NCBI RefSeq assembly: GCF_002836505.1 | Contig: NZ_PJBF01000059.1 | Coordinates: 62,001 to 126,000, forward strand | Origin: Psychrobacter sp. Choline-02u-9 | GTDB lineage: Bacteria > Pseudomonadota > Gammaproteobacteria > Pseudomonadales > Moraxellaceae | DNA length: 64,000 nt | Direction of reading: 5' to 3' | Program-made: the position numbers and the translations under genes | Shown here: piece by piece, positions 17,397 to 25,690 of the stretch | Numbering within the stretch: position 1 is the first letter of the stretch | Layout: the number at the start of each line of letters is the position of its first letter | The notes under the pieces: model-generated | Database searches by the model: none | Told to the model about the DNA's origin: nothing | Seen by the model: the letters and a program-made list of their open reading frames with translations, nothing else

Positions 17397-18579
17397 TATT
17401 GATTTGTTTCCTCAGGCTTTAAAAAGTGACAAAAATGGACAGACTCGTTCTTGTTTGCTGAAACAAACAACCATGGGTGAAAGTGTCACTGAGCAAGAGT
17501 TGTGGTTTGCATATCCTATCAATCTACCAATGCCAGAAGCCGATGATTGCGACTCTTACTTGTTAGCCACATTGTTGCCTGCGATGCAACTGCGTGCGGC
17601 TATTCGTGTCCATGGCAGTGTGTCCCACGAGCTATTAGCCAATCTGACAGAACTACAGTATGTCTGGAATAAATGGTTACCAGAGCGTTATTTTTTGATT
17701 GATATACAAGTTGATCGTATTAGAGCGCGCGACGTACAAGTAGAAGGTGCGATTGCTGCATTTTCTGGTGGTGTGGATGCACAATTTACCGCTTATCGTC
17801 ATGCGACAGGCAGAGCAGGATATGCCACGCGAGATATTAAGGCAGGAGTTTTCGTGCATGGTTTTGATATACCTTTAGATGATACAGAAGGTTTTGATAG
17901 TGCTGTAGAGATAGCAACCAAAGTACTTTCTGATATTAATGTTGATCTACTGCCGGTTAAGACGAATGTTCGAGTATTGTGGTCTATCGATTGGGAAGAA
18001 TATCACGCGGCTGCCATTGCCTCCGTTCTATGTGGATTGAAACGATATGCAGGAATTGGACTCATCGGTAGTGGCGATTCTTATGATGTATTACTTACTC
18101 CATGGGGATCACATCCCATAACAGATCCATTATTGAGCTGTGGCAATTTTAGAATTATTCATGATGGTGCAGGGTTTCGTCGATCTGAGAAGTTAATCAT
18201 TCTTTCAAATTGGTCTATAGGCATACGAAATTTACGTGTTTGCTGGGCTGGTAATAGGCATGATGGAAACTGCGGTTACTGTGAAAAATGTGTACGAACT
18301 CGACTGAATCTCTTACTTGCAGGTGTTGATAACCCTGCTTGTTTTGACACCCCGATAGAGTCGTCACTTTTCAGGTTCATGGTTCTGAAAAGTGACGCTG
18401 TACGCATAGACTGGTCTCTAATTCGTCAAGAGATGATTGAAACGGGCAGGGGTCTTGAATGGCTTCCGTATATTGAAAAAGTACTCAAACGTAAATCATC
18501 TCCAAAATTGAGTAGGTTATTTCCTTTTGGGTCAAAACGTCGCATGTGGGTAAAAAAAATATTAATGAGAAATAAATAA
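17389..18579 (+). CDS. QueC-like PP-loop protein in polysaccharide locus, function unknown
   Basis: 396 aa with no family I can name. Residues 126-131 are SGGVDA, the PP-loop of ATP-pyrophosphatases (usually SGGxDS; here the last residue is Ala). The downstream motif GSGDSYDVL (227-235) recalls the substrate region of the superfamily. Cysteines at 285, 295, 298 and 301 form the spacing C-x9-C-x2-C-x2-C followed by Arg-x-Arg, very like the zinc site of QueC (preQ0 synthase). A 120-residue N-terminal region precedes the PP-loop and a basic tail follows. It is coupled to the GT2 gene before it and is 13 bases from the pyruvyltransferase after it. An ATP-dependent modification of the repeat unit (such as amidation) is conceivable but is inference. 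Confidence 0.6.
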   Translation: MFNIDLFPQALKSDKNGQTRSCLLKQTTMGESVTEQELWFAYPINLPMPEADDCDSYLLATLLPAMQLRAAIRVHGSVSHELLANLTELQYVWNKWLPERYFLIDIQVDRIRARDVQVEGAIAAFSGGVDAQFTAYRHATGRAGYATRDIKAGVFVHGFDIPLDDTEGFDSAVEIATKVLSDINVDLLPVKTNVRVLWSIDWEEYHAAAIASVLCGLKRYAGIGLIGSGDSYDVLLTPWGSHPITDPLLSCGNFRIIHDGAGFRRSEKLIILSNWSIGIRNLRVCWAGNRHDGNCGYCEKCVRTRLNLLLAGVDNPACFDTPIESSLFRFMVLKSDAVRIDWSLIRQEMIETGRGLEWLPYIEKVLKRKSSPKLSRLFPFGSKRRMWVKKILMRNK

Positions 18580-18592
18580 GGGAGTGTCAAAA

Positions 18593-19675
18593 ATGAATAC
18601 TACCGCCATAAAAAAGCTCATACCACTTAGACTAAAAAAACACTTAGTTACTTATATGGGCGCGCGAGATTTACCCTTACCTAGTAGTAATCGATGCTTC
18701 ATTTTTCTGGCGGCTGACTACGGTAATATTGGTGATATCGCTATCTCTTATGCTCAAAAGCAATATTTGCAACATGTGATGACTGATTATGAAGTTGTCA
18801 GTGTTCCTATTAGTCAAACCAGATTGGTGCTTAATTCGATTAAACAACAAATACAGCACGGAGATATTGTCACTATTATTGGGGGAGGAAATATGGGTAG
18901 CTCGTATCCTGATATTGAAGAGCTGCGCCAATTAGTTATCAATACATTTCCTAAGAATCGCGTTGTGTGTTTTCCTCAAACCTTGGATTGGAGTGATTCT
19001 GCTAAGTCTAAGCGAGCATTGCATCGTATCGTAAAGGTCTACGCCAAGCATCCAGATATACACATTTTCGCTAGAGAGTCGATGACAGCGGCCAAACTTA
19101 TCAAGCTTTTTGCCGAGTATAGCAATGTCCATGTTGGGCTTGTGCCAGATATCGTTATGAGTGCAAATGCAGCAGTACTTGGGACGACAAATGACGTAGA
19201 GTCGTCAACTATTCTGCGATGCTTAAGGAATGACAAAGAAGCTGCTCTCTCCACTGAACAATACGGCTTTATAGATAAAGCCTTAGCAGATACTGGCTAT
19301 CATATTGAAAAGACAGATACCCATGCTGGTGGTTCGCAACTCGATGAGGTACATTGCAAAAAATTATTGACTGACAAACTTAGCCAGTTTCGAGCTGCAA
19401 AATTGGTCGTGACTGACCGCCTACATGGCATGATTTTATGTTTACTATCGGGTACACCTTGCTTGGTATTGCCGAACTCCAATCATAAGATAAGGCAAAC
19501 GCAATCAGACTGGTTACGTAATCATCCAAGGCTTGTGTTTTTAGAATTAGATGAGGTTGCTGAGATTTCAAAACATATCGACAAACTTCTATCCCTGTCT
19601 CATGGCACCATGAATGAGTCACCCGTTCATATCAATGAATACCATGATTTAGAAAAGTCGGTGGTTATTATATGA
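18593..19675 (+). CDS. Polysaccharide pyruvyl transferase family protein
   Basis: Predicted to transfer a pyruvyl ketal from phosphoenolpyruvate to a sugar of the polymer, adding negative charge (WcaK/CsaB/ExoV family). Visible family features are LAADYGNIGDIAIS near the N terminus, IIGGGNMGSSYPD around 105-117, RVVCFPQTLDW, and the C-terminal VVTDRLHGMILCLLSGTPCLVLPN. The open frame begins at GTG 18584, but ATG 18593 has GGGAG eight bases upstream and is preferred (360 aa). The ATG of the next gene overlaps its stop (ATGA). The sugar that receives the group is unknown. Confidence 0.87.
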   Translation: MNTTAIKKLIPLRLKKHLVTYMGARDLPLPSSNRCFIFLAADYGNIGDIAISYAQKQYLQHVMTDYEVVSVPISQTRLVLNSIKQQIQHGDIVTIIGGGNMGSSYPDIEELRQLVINTFPKNRVVCFPQTLDWSDSAKSKRALHRIVKVYAKHPDIHIFARESMTAAKLIKLFAEYSNVHVGLVPDIVMSANAAVLGTTNDVESSTILRCLRNDKEAALSTEQYGFIDKALADTGYHIEKTDTHAGGSQLDEVHCKKLLTDKLSQFRAAKLVVTDRLHGMILCLLSGTPCLVLPNSNHKIRQTQSDWLRNHPRLVFLELDEVAEISKHIDKLLSLSHGTMNESPVHINEYHDLEKSVVII

Positions 19676-20718
19676 CTAACGTAGCAGAGCCATTGGTGAG
19701 CATTATCGTGCCAGTATATAACGTCGCGCTATATATCGACGCGTGTTTAGAATCTATCAAGCAGCAAACCTATAAGAATATTGAAATCATTGTCGTTGAA
19801 GATTGCTCTACTGATAATTCAAAACAAGCGCTTGCCTTACATCTCAAAGATAAGCGTATCAGAGTCATTCAACATAATGAAAACAGTGGTCTTTCTGCTG
19901 CTCGCAATACTGGTATTAAATCTGCAGTAGGTGATTATATGATGTTTGTTGATTCTGATGACATTGTAGATACTCGCTTAGTGGCAGCTTGTGTAGATTG
20001 TGCTCTTACTACGAATGCAGAAGTAGTGACATATGGTTTTGCACCGTTCAAAGAAGGAGCGGCAGAGAATGAACTACCGTATCCAGCTGCTAGCTTGGCA
20101 TCCGAGACAACCAAGATAGACGATTCGTATTTTAGCCTACCGCATTTTGCGTGGCTTAAATTTATTAAATCCAGTGTCGTGCAAACGGCTTCTCTAAGTT
20201 TTCCAGTGGGTTTGTATTACGAGGATTGGCCTTTCCATTGGCATCTTGGCTTATCTACTAAGGTTAGATATCAGTTGCCTATTAATTTTTACCTGTATAG
20301 ACAGCGAGACACGTCGATTACGGGTTCAACAGATAAAAAGCTATTAGACCTTTTCGTTATTCATTCAAAAGTCATGAATCTAGTAGAAGACTATCAAGCG
20401 GATGAAGTTAAAAAAATACTCGCTAATAAAATACGACAAAGTCATTGGAGTATTCTCACCCGTATAGACAATGAGTATTTAGTAAAGGCATTAGTACAAG
20501 CTAAAAAAGCAGATAAAGCGCTACGACTAAAAGGCTATCAGAACAAGTGGACGTTAAGAAATATAGTAATCAGCAATATAGTACGTATGCCAAGCCAAAT
20601 CGCGCTGCCTATAATGCAGGTGCTTCGTCAAGCATTAAAGAAAGAAACAAGGTTAAAAGGAAGTAAATTGGAAATAGTTAAGAGAAGCAAAGTTGGCTTT
20701 ATGTTTCTTAAAAGGTAA
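19672..20718 (+). CDS. Family 2 glycosyltransferase
   Basis: A 348-aa GT-A transferase. VSIIVPVYNVALYIDACLESI starts the domain, with VVEDCSTDNS for nucleotide binding, NSGLSAARNTGI, and FVDSDDIVD for metal and donor binding near residue 90. The C-terminal third is Lys-rich, probably membrane-associating. It overlaps the preceding pyruvyltransferase gene by 4 bases and is followed 5 bases later by another glycosyltransferase, consistent with one operon. Linkage and donor cannot be predicted. Confidence 0.9.
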   Translation: MTNVAEPLVSIIVPVYNVALYIDACLESIKQQTYKNIEIIVVEDCSTDNSKQALALHLKDKRIRVIQHNENSGLSAARNTGIKSAVGDYMMFVDSDDIVDTRLVAACVDCALTTNAEVVTYGFAPFKEGAAENELPYPAASLASETTKIDDSYFSLPHFAWLKFIKSSVVQTASLSFPVGLYYEDWPFHWHLGLSTKVRYQLPINFYLYRQRDTSITGSTDKKLLDLFVIHSKVMNLVEDYQADEVKKILANKIRQSHWSILTRIDNEYLVKALVQAKKADKALRLKGYQNKWTLRNIVISNIVRMPSQIALPIMQVLRQALKKETRLKGSKLEIVKRSKVGFMFLKR

Positions 20719-20723
20719 ATGAT

Positions 20724-21836
20724 ATGACTATCCGAAGAGTGCTGCACATAGTGGGGAAAATGGATCGTGCTGGGGCAGAGACCATGCTTATGAATTTATA
20801 TCGTCATATAGATCATAGCCAGATTCAGTTTGATTTTGTCACTTTTACCGACGAGATCGGCGACTATGATGCTGAGATAACAGCGTTGGGCGGTAGGGTT
20901 ATACCGATTTTAGCTGGTCATTCATTAACGCGCATGCTCAAACTTAACAAATTCCTTAAACAGCAGCCTGATTATCAAATCGTTCATGCTCATATGCTAT
21001 TAAACAATGCTTTTCATCTGTTGGCTGCTAAAGGTGCTGGCGTGCCGCATCGCATTTCGCACTCTCATAGCACCAGTAATGGTAAAACCAATATTATTAA
21101 AAAAATATATGAACAATGGGCATTAATTACCAATCGTACATTGGCTACTAAGAGAATCAGCTGCGGTGATCGTGCTGCAAATTACTTATTTGGTACTACA
21201 AAAGATGTTTGGCTACTGCCCAATGCTGTTGATATACAGAAGATGATATCAGTCGCTAACCAATCACGGCATTATATCGATCAGAAGTTTGGTGCTAAAA
21301 GACTTGGAGATGAAGGGTTAAAAATCATCCAAGTTGGTCGTCTCAATGAGGTTAAAAACCATCAGTTTTCTTTAGAAATCGCTGAGCAGCTGAAAAAACG
21401 TCAGATCGACTTTACCTTATATATCGTTGGACAAGGTCCATTGGAAGACCAGTTAAGACGACAAGTGAAAGAGCAGGCCTTAGGGGATAACATTAAGTTT
21501 TTGGGTATGCGCACTGATATTACTGAGTTAATGGCCAGTGCTGACTATATGATTATGCCATCCCTGCATGAAGGTTTCCCAGTAGTCTTAGTAGAAAGCC
21601 AGACAGTAGGACTTATGGCATTGGTTTCTGATCAAGTATCAACTGAAGTAGATTTAGGACTTGGACTTGTATGTTTTTTGCCTATACAGTCAGCCAATGT
21701 TTGGGTGGATAGTTTGCTGAGTTTTCAGCCTCCAATATCCAATGAAGCAGAAGTAATAAAGACGCTAAATTTACATGGCTTTAGCGCCGCGACCAATTCG
21801 CAGAAGTTAACGCAAATGTATTTGAATATGCGATAA
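20724..21836 (+). CDS. Family 4 (group 1) glycosyltransferase, EpsF-like
   Basis: A 370-aa GT-B retaining transferase. The N-terminal RVLHIVGKMDRAGAETMLMN with its glycine-rich acceptor loop and the C-terminal IIQVGRLNEVKNH and PSLHEGFPVVLVESQ (the E-x7-E donor site) place it in GT4, near EpsF-type exopolysaccharide enzymes. It sits directly before the EpsG-type polymerase, as in other EPS loci. Which sugar it adds is unknown. Confidence 0.9.
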   Translation: MTIRRVLHIVGKMDRAGAETMLMNLYRHIDHSQIQFDFVTFTDEIGDYDAEITALGGRVIPILAGHSLTRMLKLNKFLKQQPDYQIVHAHMLLNNAFHLLAAKGAGVPHRISHSHSTSNGKTNIIKKIYEQWALITNRTLATKRISCGDRAANYLFGTTKDVWLLPNAVDIQKMISVANQSRHYIDQKFGAKRLGDEGLKIIQVGRLNEVKNHQFSLEIAEQLKKRQIDFTLYIVGQGPLEDQLRRQVKEQALGDNIKFLGMRTDITELMASADYMIMPSLHEGFPVVLVESQTVGLMALVSDQVSTEVDLGLGLVCFLPIQSANVWVDSLLSFQPPISNEAEVIKTLNLHGFSAATNSQKLTQMYLNMR

Positions 21837-21875
21837 GGCTTTTACTTAATATTCAGCTACTTTATAGAGGGTTAA

Positions 21876-22916
21876 ATGCTTCCTTATCTGTTAGTCCTTA
21901 GCCTTGTTGTTTTCTGGATAGTACTGGAGAAAAAATCTCTCAATCGTACGTCTTTTTGGCTGCCCTTAATTACTTTAGCCCTATTCGCAGGCGGTCGTAG
22001 CTATTGGGTCGGTACAGATACAGGGAGCTATACCAGAAATTTTAATAATAAATTGAGTCATGAATCCTTTAGATTTAATGAAGATGTTGAGTACGGCTAC
22101 CAGCTATTTGAGTATTCGTTACTGCATGTGACAAATAACTATTTTTGGCTACTGATTATCACCAGTTTCGTTATCGTCTATTGTTATTTGAAAGTCATCA
22201 GAAGATACAGTGTGAACTATTGGCTCTCTGTATTTCTGTTTATTACGCTAGGCGTCTATACCTTTTCATTCAATGGATTGCGTCAAGGAATCGCAATGGC
22301 TTTGTTTACTTTGGCCATTCCTTATCTGCTAGAGAAACGGCTTTTTCCTTATCTATTAATATGTGCCATTGCATCGTTTTTTCATATCACGGCTTTATTT
22401 ATCATTCCATTTTATTTCATTGTAAATTTGAGAGTGAAGCCAGCTTATAAAATACTTGCGACGTTTTTTGGGTCGTTATTCGTTAGTAGGTTACTCGTAT
22501 CTTATATTTCATCTACTAATGATCGATATGAAGACTATGCAAAAGTATCTGAAGAGTCGGGCGGGTTTTTGACACTTGGGTTTTACACAGTGCTCATGCT
22601 TCTCATCATTATTGCGAGCTATGTATATAAAATTAAAGACAAAAGCTTTCAACAGCTATTGATGTTTTATGCATCAGGCGTGGTTTTTGTTATACCGCTA
22701 GCGCTGTTGGGTACTAGCGCTTCAGGCCCGCAAAGAATCATTTCGTATTTTACATGGACTTTGGTTTTGTTACTGCCTGTGGCTTTGAAAAAGATAAATA
22801 ACATTTATGTCTATATCATCAGTGTGTTTATCTTCCTTGCGTATTTCATATTGACGACATCAAAGTTCAGCAATCTGAGTCCTTATATTATCAATCCTAT
22901 GTTTGAGGTGTTCTGA
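21876..22916 (+). CDS. EpsG family polysaccharide polymerase (Wzy-like)
   Basis: A 346-aa inner-membrane protein with about ten hydrophobic segments, predicted to polymerise repeat units in the periplasm. The early AGGRSYWVGTDTGSYTRNF and the later FNGLRQGIAMALFTLAI are the conserved EpsG signatures (the arginine and the GTD loop; NGLRQ). It is the only polymerase candidate in the locus, so it is probably the Wzy. The following gene starts within its stop codon (TGATG). Confidence 0.87.
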   Translation: MLPYLLVLSLVVFWIVLEKKSLNRTSFWLPLITLALFAGGRSYWVGTDTGSYTRNFNNKLSHESFRFNEDVEYGYQLFEYSLLHVTNNYFWLLIITSFVIVYCYLKVIRRYSVNYWLSVFLFITLGVYTFSFNGLRQGIAMALFTLAIPYLLEKRLFPYLLICAIASFFHITALFIIPFYFIVNLRVKPAYKILATFFGSLFVSRLLVSYISSTNDRYEDYAKVSEESGGFLTLGFYTVLMLLIIIASYVYKIKDKSFQQLLMFYASGVVFVIPLALLGTSASGPQRIISYFTWTLVLLLPVALKKINNIYVYIISVFIFLAYFILTTSKFSNLSPYIINPMFEVF

Positions 22917-23806
22917 TGAAAAGTCACGCTTATATCTCAATTGGCATTCCATTTTATAATACAGAAAAATATCTAGAAGATGCTATATGTTCAGTTTTAG
23001 CTCAAACGTATCAATATTGGGAATTGATTTTAATTGATGATGGTTCTTCCGATAAATCATTGGAAATTGCTAGAGATTTTGAGAGTAGAGATACTAGGAT
23101 CAGGGTGATATCTGATGGTTTAAATAAAAAATTACCCTATAGATTAAATCAAATTGTTCGTGAAGCCAAATATGATTATATTGCACGCATGGATGCTGAT
23201 GACTTGATGAGTAACCATCGTCTTGAGAAGCAAATACAAGTATTAGAAAGTAATAAGGAAATTGATTTTGTTACTACAGGTTGTTTTACCATTGGTAAAA
23301 ATAATGAGCTGACAGGTGTGCGATTAGGTGATAATTACCAAATGAATGCAAAAATGATTCTAGAGGGAGTGACTAATCTGTTACATGCTTCGCTATTAGC
23401 ACGTAAAAGTTGGTATATAAGAAATAATTATGATGAAAGTAGAATTTTGGCAGAAGATTTCGATTTATGGTTACAAGCTGCAAAAAATAATGACTTAAAT
23501 TATTTAGTTGTTGAACAACCTTTATATTGGTACAGAGTTGTTGAGAATGTAACTGTAAAAAAAATGATTCAAGGTTATGATATGCAAATGGAAATCATTA
23601 ATAGTAATTATAAAGGTATAGTGTCTGTTAGTAGAAAAAATAAAATAATTAGGAGATTTAGGTTAAAAAAACTAGTGGTGAAATATTTAGGTTTTTTTAA
23701 TCTCATGAGTATTTTGCTCAAAAGTAGGCATGATGATTGTAAAGACCAAGATATTAGTGATTATGGTGAAAGTTATTCAGAAATAAAAAGAATAGGATTA
23801 TTCTAG
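22916..23806 (+). CDS. Family 2 glycosyltransferase in AT-rich segment
   Basis: A 296-aa GT-A transferase. IGIPFYNTEKYLEDAICSVLAQT opens the domain, ILIDDGSSDKS binds the nucleotide and ARMDADDLM is the DxD-type metal site. Base use differs from the flanking genes: it is visibly richer in A and T, with many ATA, AAA and AGA codons, and shares this with the next gene. This suggests the pair was exchanged between strains more recently. It overlaps the polymerase stop by one base. Confidence 0.88.
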   Translation: MKSHAYISIGIPFYNTEKYLEDAICSVLAQTYQYWELILIDDGSSDKSLEIARDFESRDTRIRVISDGLNKKLPYRLNQIVREAKYDYIARMDADDLMSNHRLEKQIQVLESNKEIDFVTTGCFTIGKNNELTGVRLGDNYQMNAKMILEGVTNLLHASLLARKSWYIRNNYDESRILAEDFDLWLQAAKNNDLNYLVVEQPLYWYRVVENVTVKKMIQGYDMQMEIINSNYKGIVSVSRKNKIIRRFRLKKLVVKYLGFFNLMSILLKSRHDDCKDQDISDYGESYSEIKRIGLF

Positions 23807-24934
23807 ATGATTATTATTATTATTGGTACGGTAGCTTCTAGTTTTTTAGGTTTCCGTGCTGACCTGATAAAGATACTGATTCAGAAAAATCATATTGTTT
23901 ATGCGTTCACGTCAGAATATACAAATTCTGAACTAGAGAAAATTAAGTTGTTAGGTGCCATACCAGTCACTTATGAGCAAAAGCGAGGTGGTTTAAACCC
24001 TTTGGTAGATGTAATATCAACATATCTCTTAACAAATAAAATTAAAGCTATAGCACCGGATTTAGTATTTTCTTATTTTTCTAAACCAGTAATATTTGGT
24101 ACTTTGGCAGCTAGGTGGGCTAAAGTACCTAAGGTAATAGGTATGCTTGAGGGATTAGGGTATACCTTTACTAAGCAACCCAAAGGCTTGATAAAAAGAA
24201 CGCAATTAATAAAGCAAATACAAATAGCGTTGTATAGAATTTCTTTACCAAGGTTAGATACTCTCATCTTTCTTAACCCAGATGATCCAAATGACCTATT
24301 GGAAGAATACTCAATAAAAGTTAGAAAAGTAGAGGTTTTAGGGGGGATTGGTTTAAACCTTGATGACTATAGTTATTCAAACAACTACCCTAAAAACCCA
24401 GTATTTATTTTCATAGCAAGATTATTAGCAGAAAAGGGTATTCATGATTATATAGCCGCTGCTAAAATTGTAAAAAATATATATCCACAGGCAAGGTTTG
24501 TTGTGTTAGGAGCAATAGATAAAGTAGCTTTAGGTGCGTTGACAGAAGTAGAACTAAGACAAGTTATAAAGGCGAGTATTATAGAGTATCCAGGTCATGT
24601 TAATAATGTTTCAGACTGGATAACAAAATCTAGCGTATTTGTTCTCCCATCTTATTACAGAGAAGGTGTGCCGCGCAGCACTCAAGAAGCGATGGCAATT
24701 GGAAGACCTATTATCACTACTGATGTACCTGGTTGCCGTGAGACGGTTATTGATGGAGTAAATGGGTTTTTAGTAGAGAAATGGAACCCAAAAGCTTTGG
24801 CAGAGAAAATGATTTACTTTATAGAACATCCTGAACAAATTAAAGAGATGGGTGATGAAAGCTACAAGCTAGCACAAGAGAAATTTGATGCAGATAAAGT
24901 CAATAAACGACTAATAAATATGTTGGGTTTATAA
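23807..24934 (+). CDS. Family 4 glycosyltransferase, PglA-like
   Basis: A 375-aa GT-B transferase. The order of features (SYFSKPVIFGTLAARWAKVPKVIG, GLGYTF, FIARLLAEKGIHDYI, YREGVPRSTQEAMAIGRPIITTDVPGCRETV) matches the PglA/WbpH-type GT4 enzymes that add the second sugar onto a lipid-linked bacillosamine-type residue. The next gene encodes the PglC-like initiating transferase, which supports that role. The start codon immediately follows the previous stop. It shares the AT-rich composition of its upstream neighbour. The PglA-like role is inference. Confidence 0.87.
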   Translation: MIIIIIGTVASSFLGFRADLIKILIQKNHIVYAFTSEYTNSELEKIKLLGAIPVTYEQKRGGLNPLVDVISTYLLTNKIKAIAPDLVFSYFSKPVIFGTLAARWAKVPKVIGMLEGLGYTFTKQPKGLIKRTQLIKQIQIALYRISLPRLDTLIFLNPDDPNDLLEEYSIKVRKVEVLGGIGLNLDDYSYSNNYPKNPVFIFIARLLAEKGIHDYIAAAKIVKNIYPQARFVVLGAIDKVALGALTEVELRQVIKASIIEYPGHVNNVSDWITKSSVFVLPSYYREGVPRSTQEAMAIGRPIITTDVPGCRETVIDGVNGFLVEKWNPKALAEKMIYFIEHPEQIKEMGDESYKLAQEKFDADKVNKRLINMLGL

Positions 24935-25546
24935 ATGATAAAACGACTATTTGACATTGTAGGTGCAACGATAGCGTTAGTAGTGCTGTCTCCTGTCTAT
25001 GCTGCAACTGCATACAAGGTGAGTAAAAATCTTGGTGCGCCTGTTCTATTTCGTCAGATTCGTCCAGGTCTGTATGGCAAGCCATTTGAGATGATAAAAT
25101 TTCGCTCAATGAAGGATGATATAGACGCAGATGGCAACCCTTTGGAAGATGGCGCGCGATTAACATCGTTTGGTAAAGCGCTGCGTAATACCAGCCTTGA
25201 TGAGTTGCCTGAACTTTGGAATGTCATAAAAGGTGATATGAGTCTAGTGGGCCCGCGACCATTATTGATGGAATATCTGCCCTTATATAATGATGAACAA
25301 GCGCGCCGACACGATGTCCGCCCAGGTATTACAGGGTATGCTCAAGTCAATGGTCGCAATGCTATTGGGTGGGATGAAAGGTTTGCACTTGATACATGGT
25401 ATGTGGATAATCAGTCGCTGTGGCTGGATATCAAGATTTTATTTAAAACAGTGGAAAAGGTCATTATCAAAGATGGCATTAGTGCTGAGGGAGAAGCGAC
25501 TATGAGTAAATTCACGGGCAATAGTATTAATGAAGAAATGCTTTAA
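24935..25546 (+). CDS. Initiating phosphosugar transferase, PglC-like
   Basis: A 203-aa monotopic phosphoglycosyl transferase, predicted to move a sugar-1-phosphate from UDP-sugar to undecaprenyl phosphate and so start the repeat unit. An N-terminal re-entrant hydrophobic helix (LFDIVGATIALVVLSPVYAATAY) is followed by KFRSMKDDID, the catalytic Asp-Glu pair in TSLDELPELWNV, and GDMSLVGPRPLL and RPGITGYAQVNGRN. The short length and lack of extra helices match PglC rather than WbaP. With the PglF- and PglE-like genes, the likely substrate is an acetamido-amino-trideoxyhexose derivative (inference). Confidence 0.9.
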   Translation: MIKRLFDIVGATIALVVLSPVYAATAYKVSKNLGAPVLFRQIRPGLYGKPFEMIKFRSMKDDIDADGNPLEDGARLTSFGKALRNTSLDELPELWNVIKGDMSLVGPRPLLMEYLPLYNDEQARRHDVRPGITGYAQVNGRNAIGWDERFALDTWYVDNQSLWLDIKILFKTVEKVIIKDGISAEGEATMSKFTGNSINEEML

Positions 25547-25690
25547 AAGTACTCTTTGCTAATAGCAATACAGTTAACCAAAAGATATTAGGCATCAAGA
25601 AAGTCATTATAGATAGCAAGGTTAATAACATAGTGAGCAGTTTATTGTAGAGCTGACACAACATTAGACATAAGTACCATAGAGGAACAT

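Noticed and set aside
24900..25166. 88-codon minus-strand open frame over the start of the PglC-like gene
   Set aside because: It is antisense to well-supported coding sequence and has no domain.
25547..25690. Remnant of a PglD-type acetyltransferase between PglC- and PglE-like genes
   Set aside because: No hexapeptide-repeat pattern in any frame over the 144 bases.
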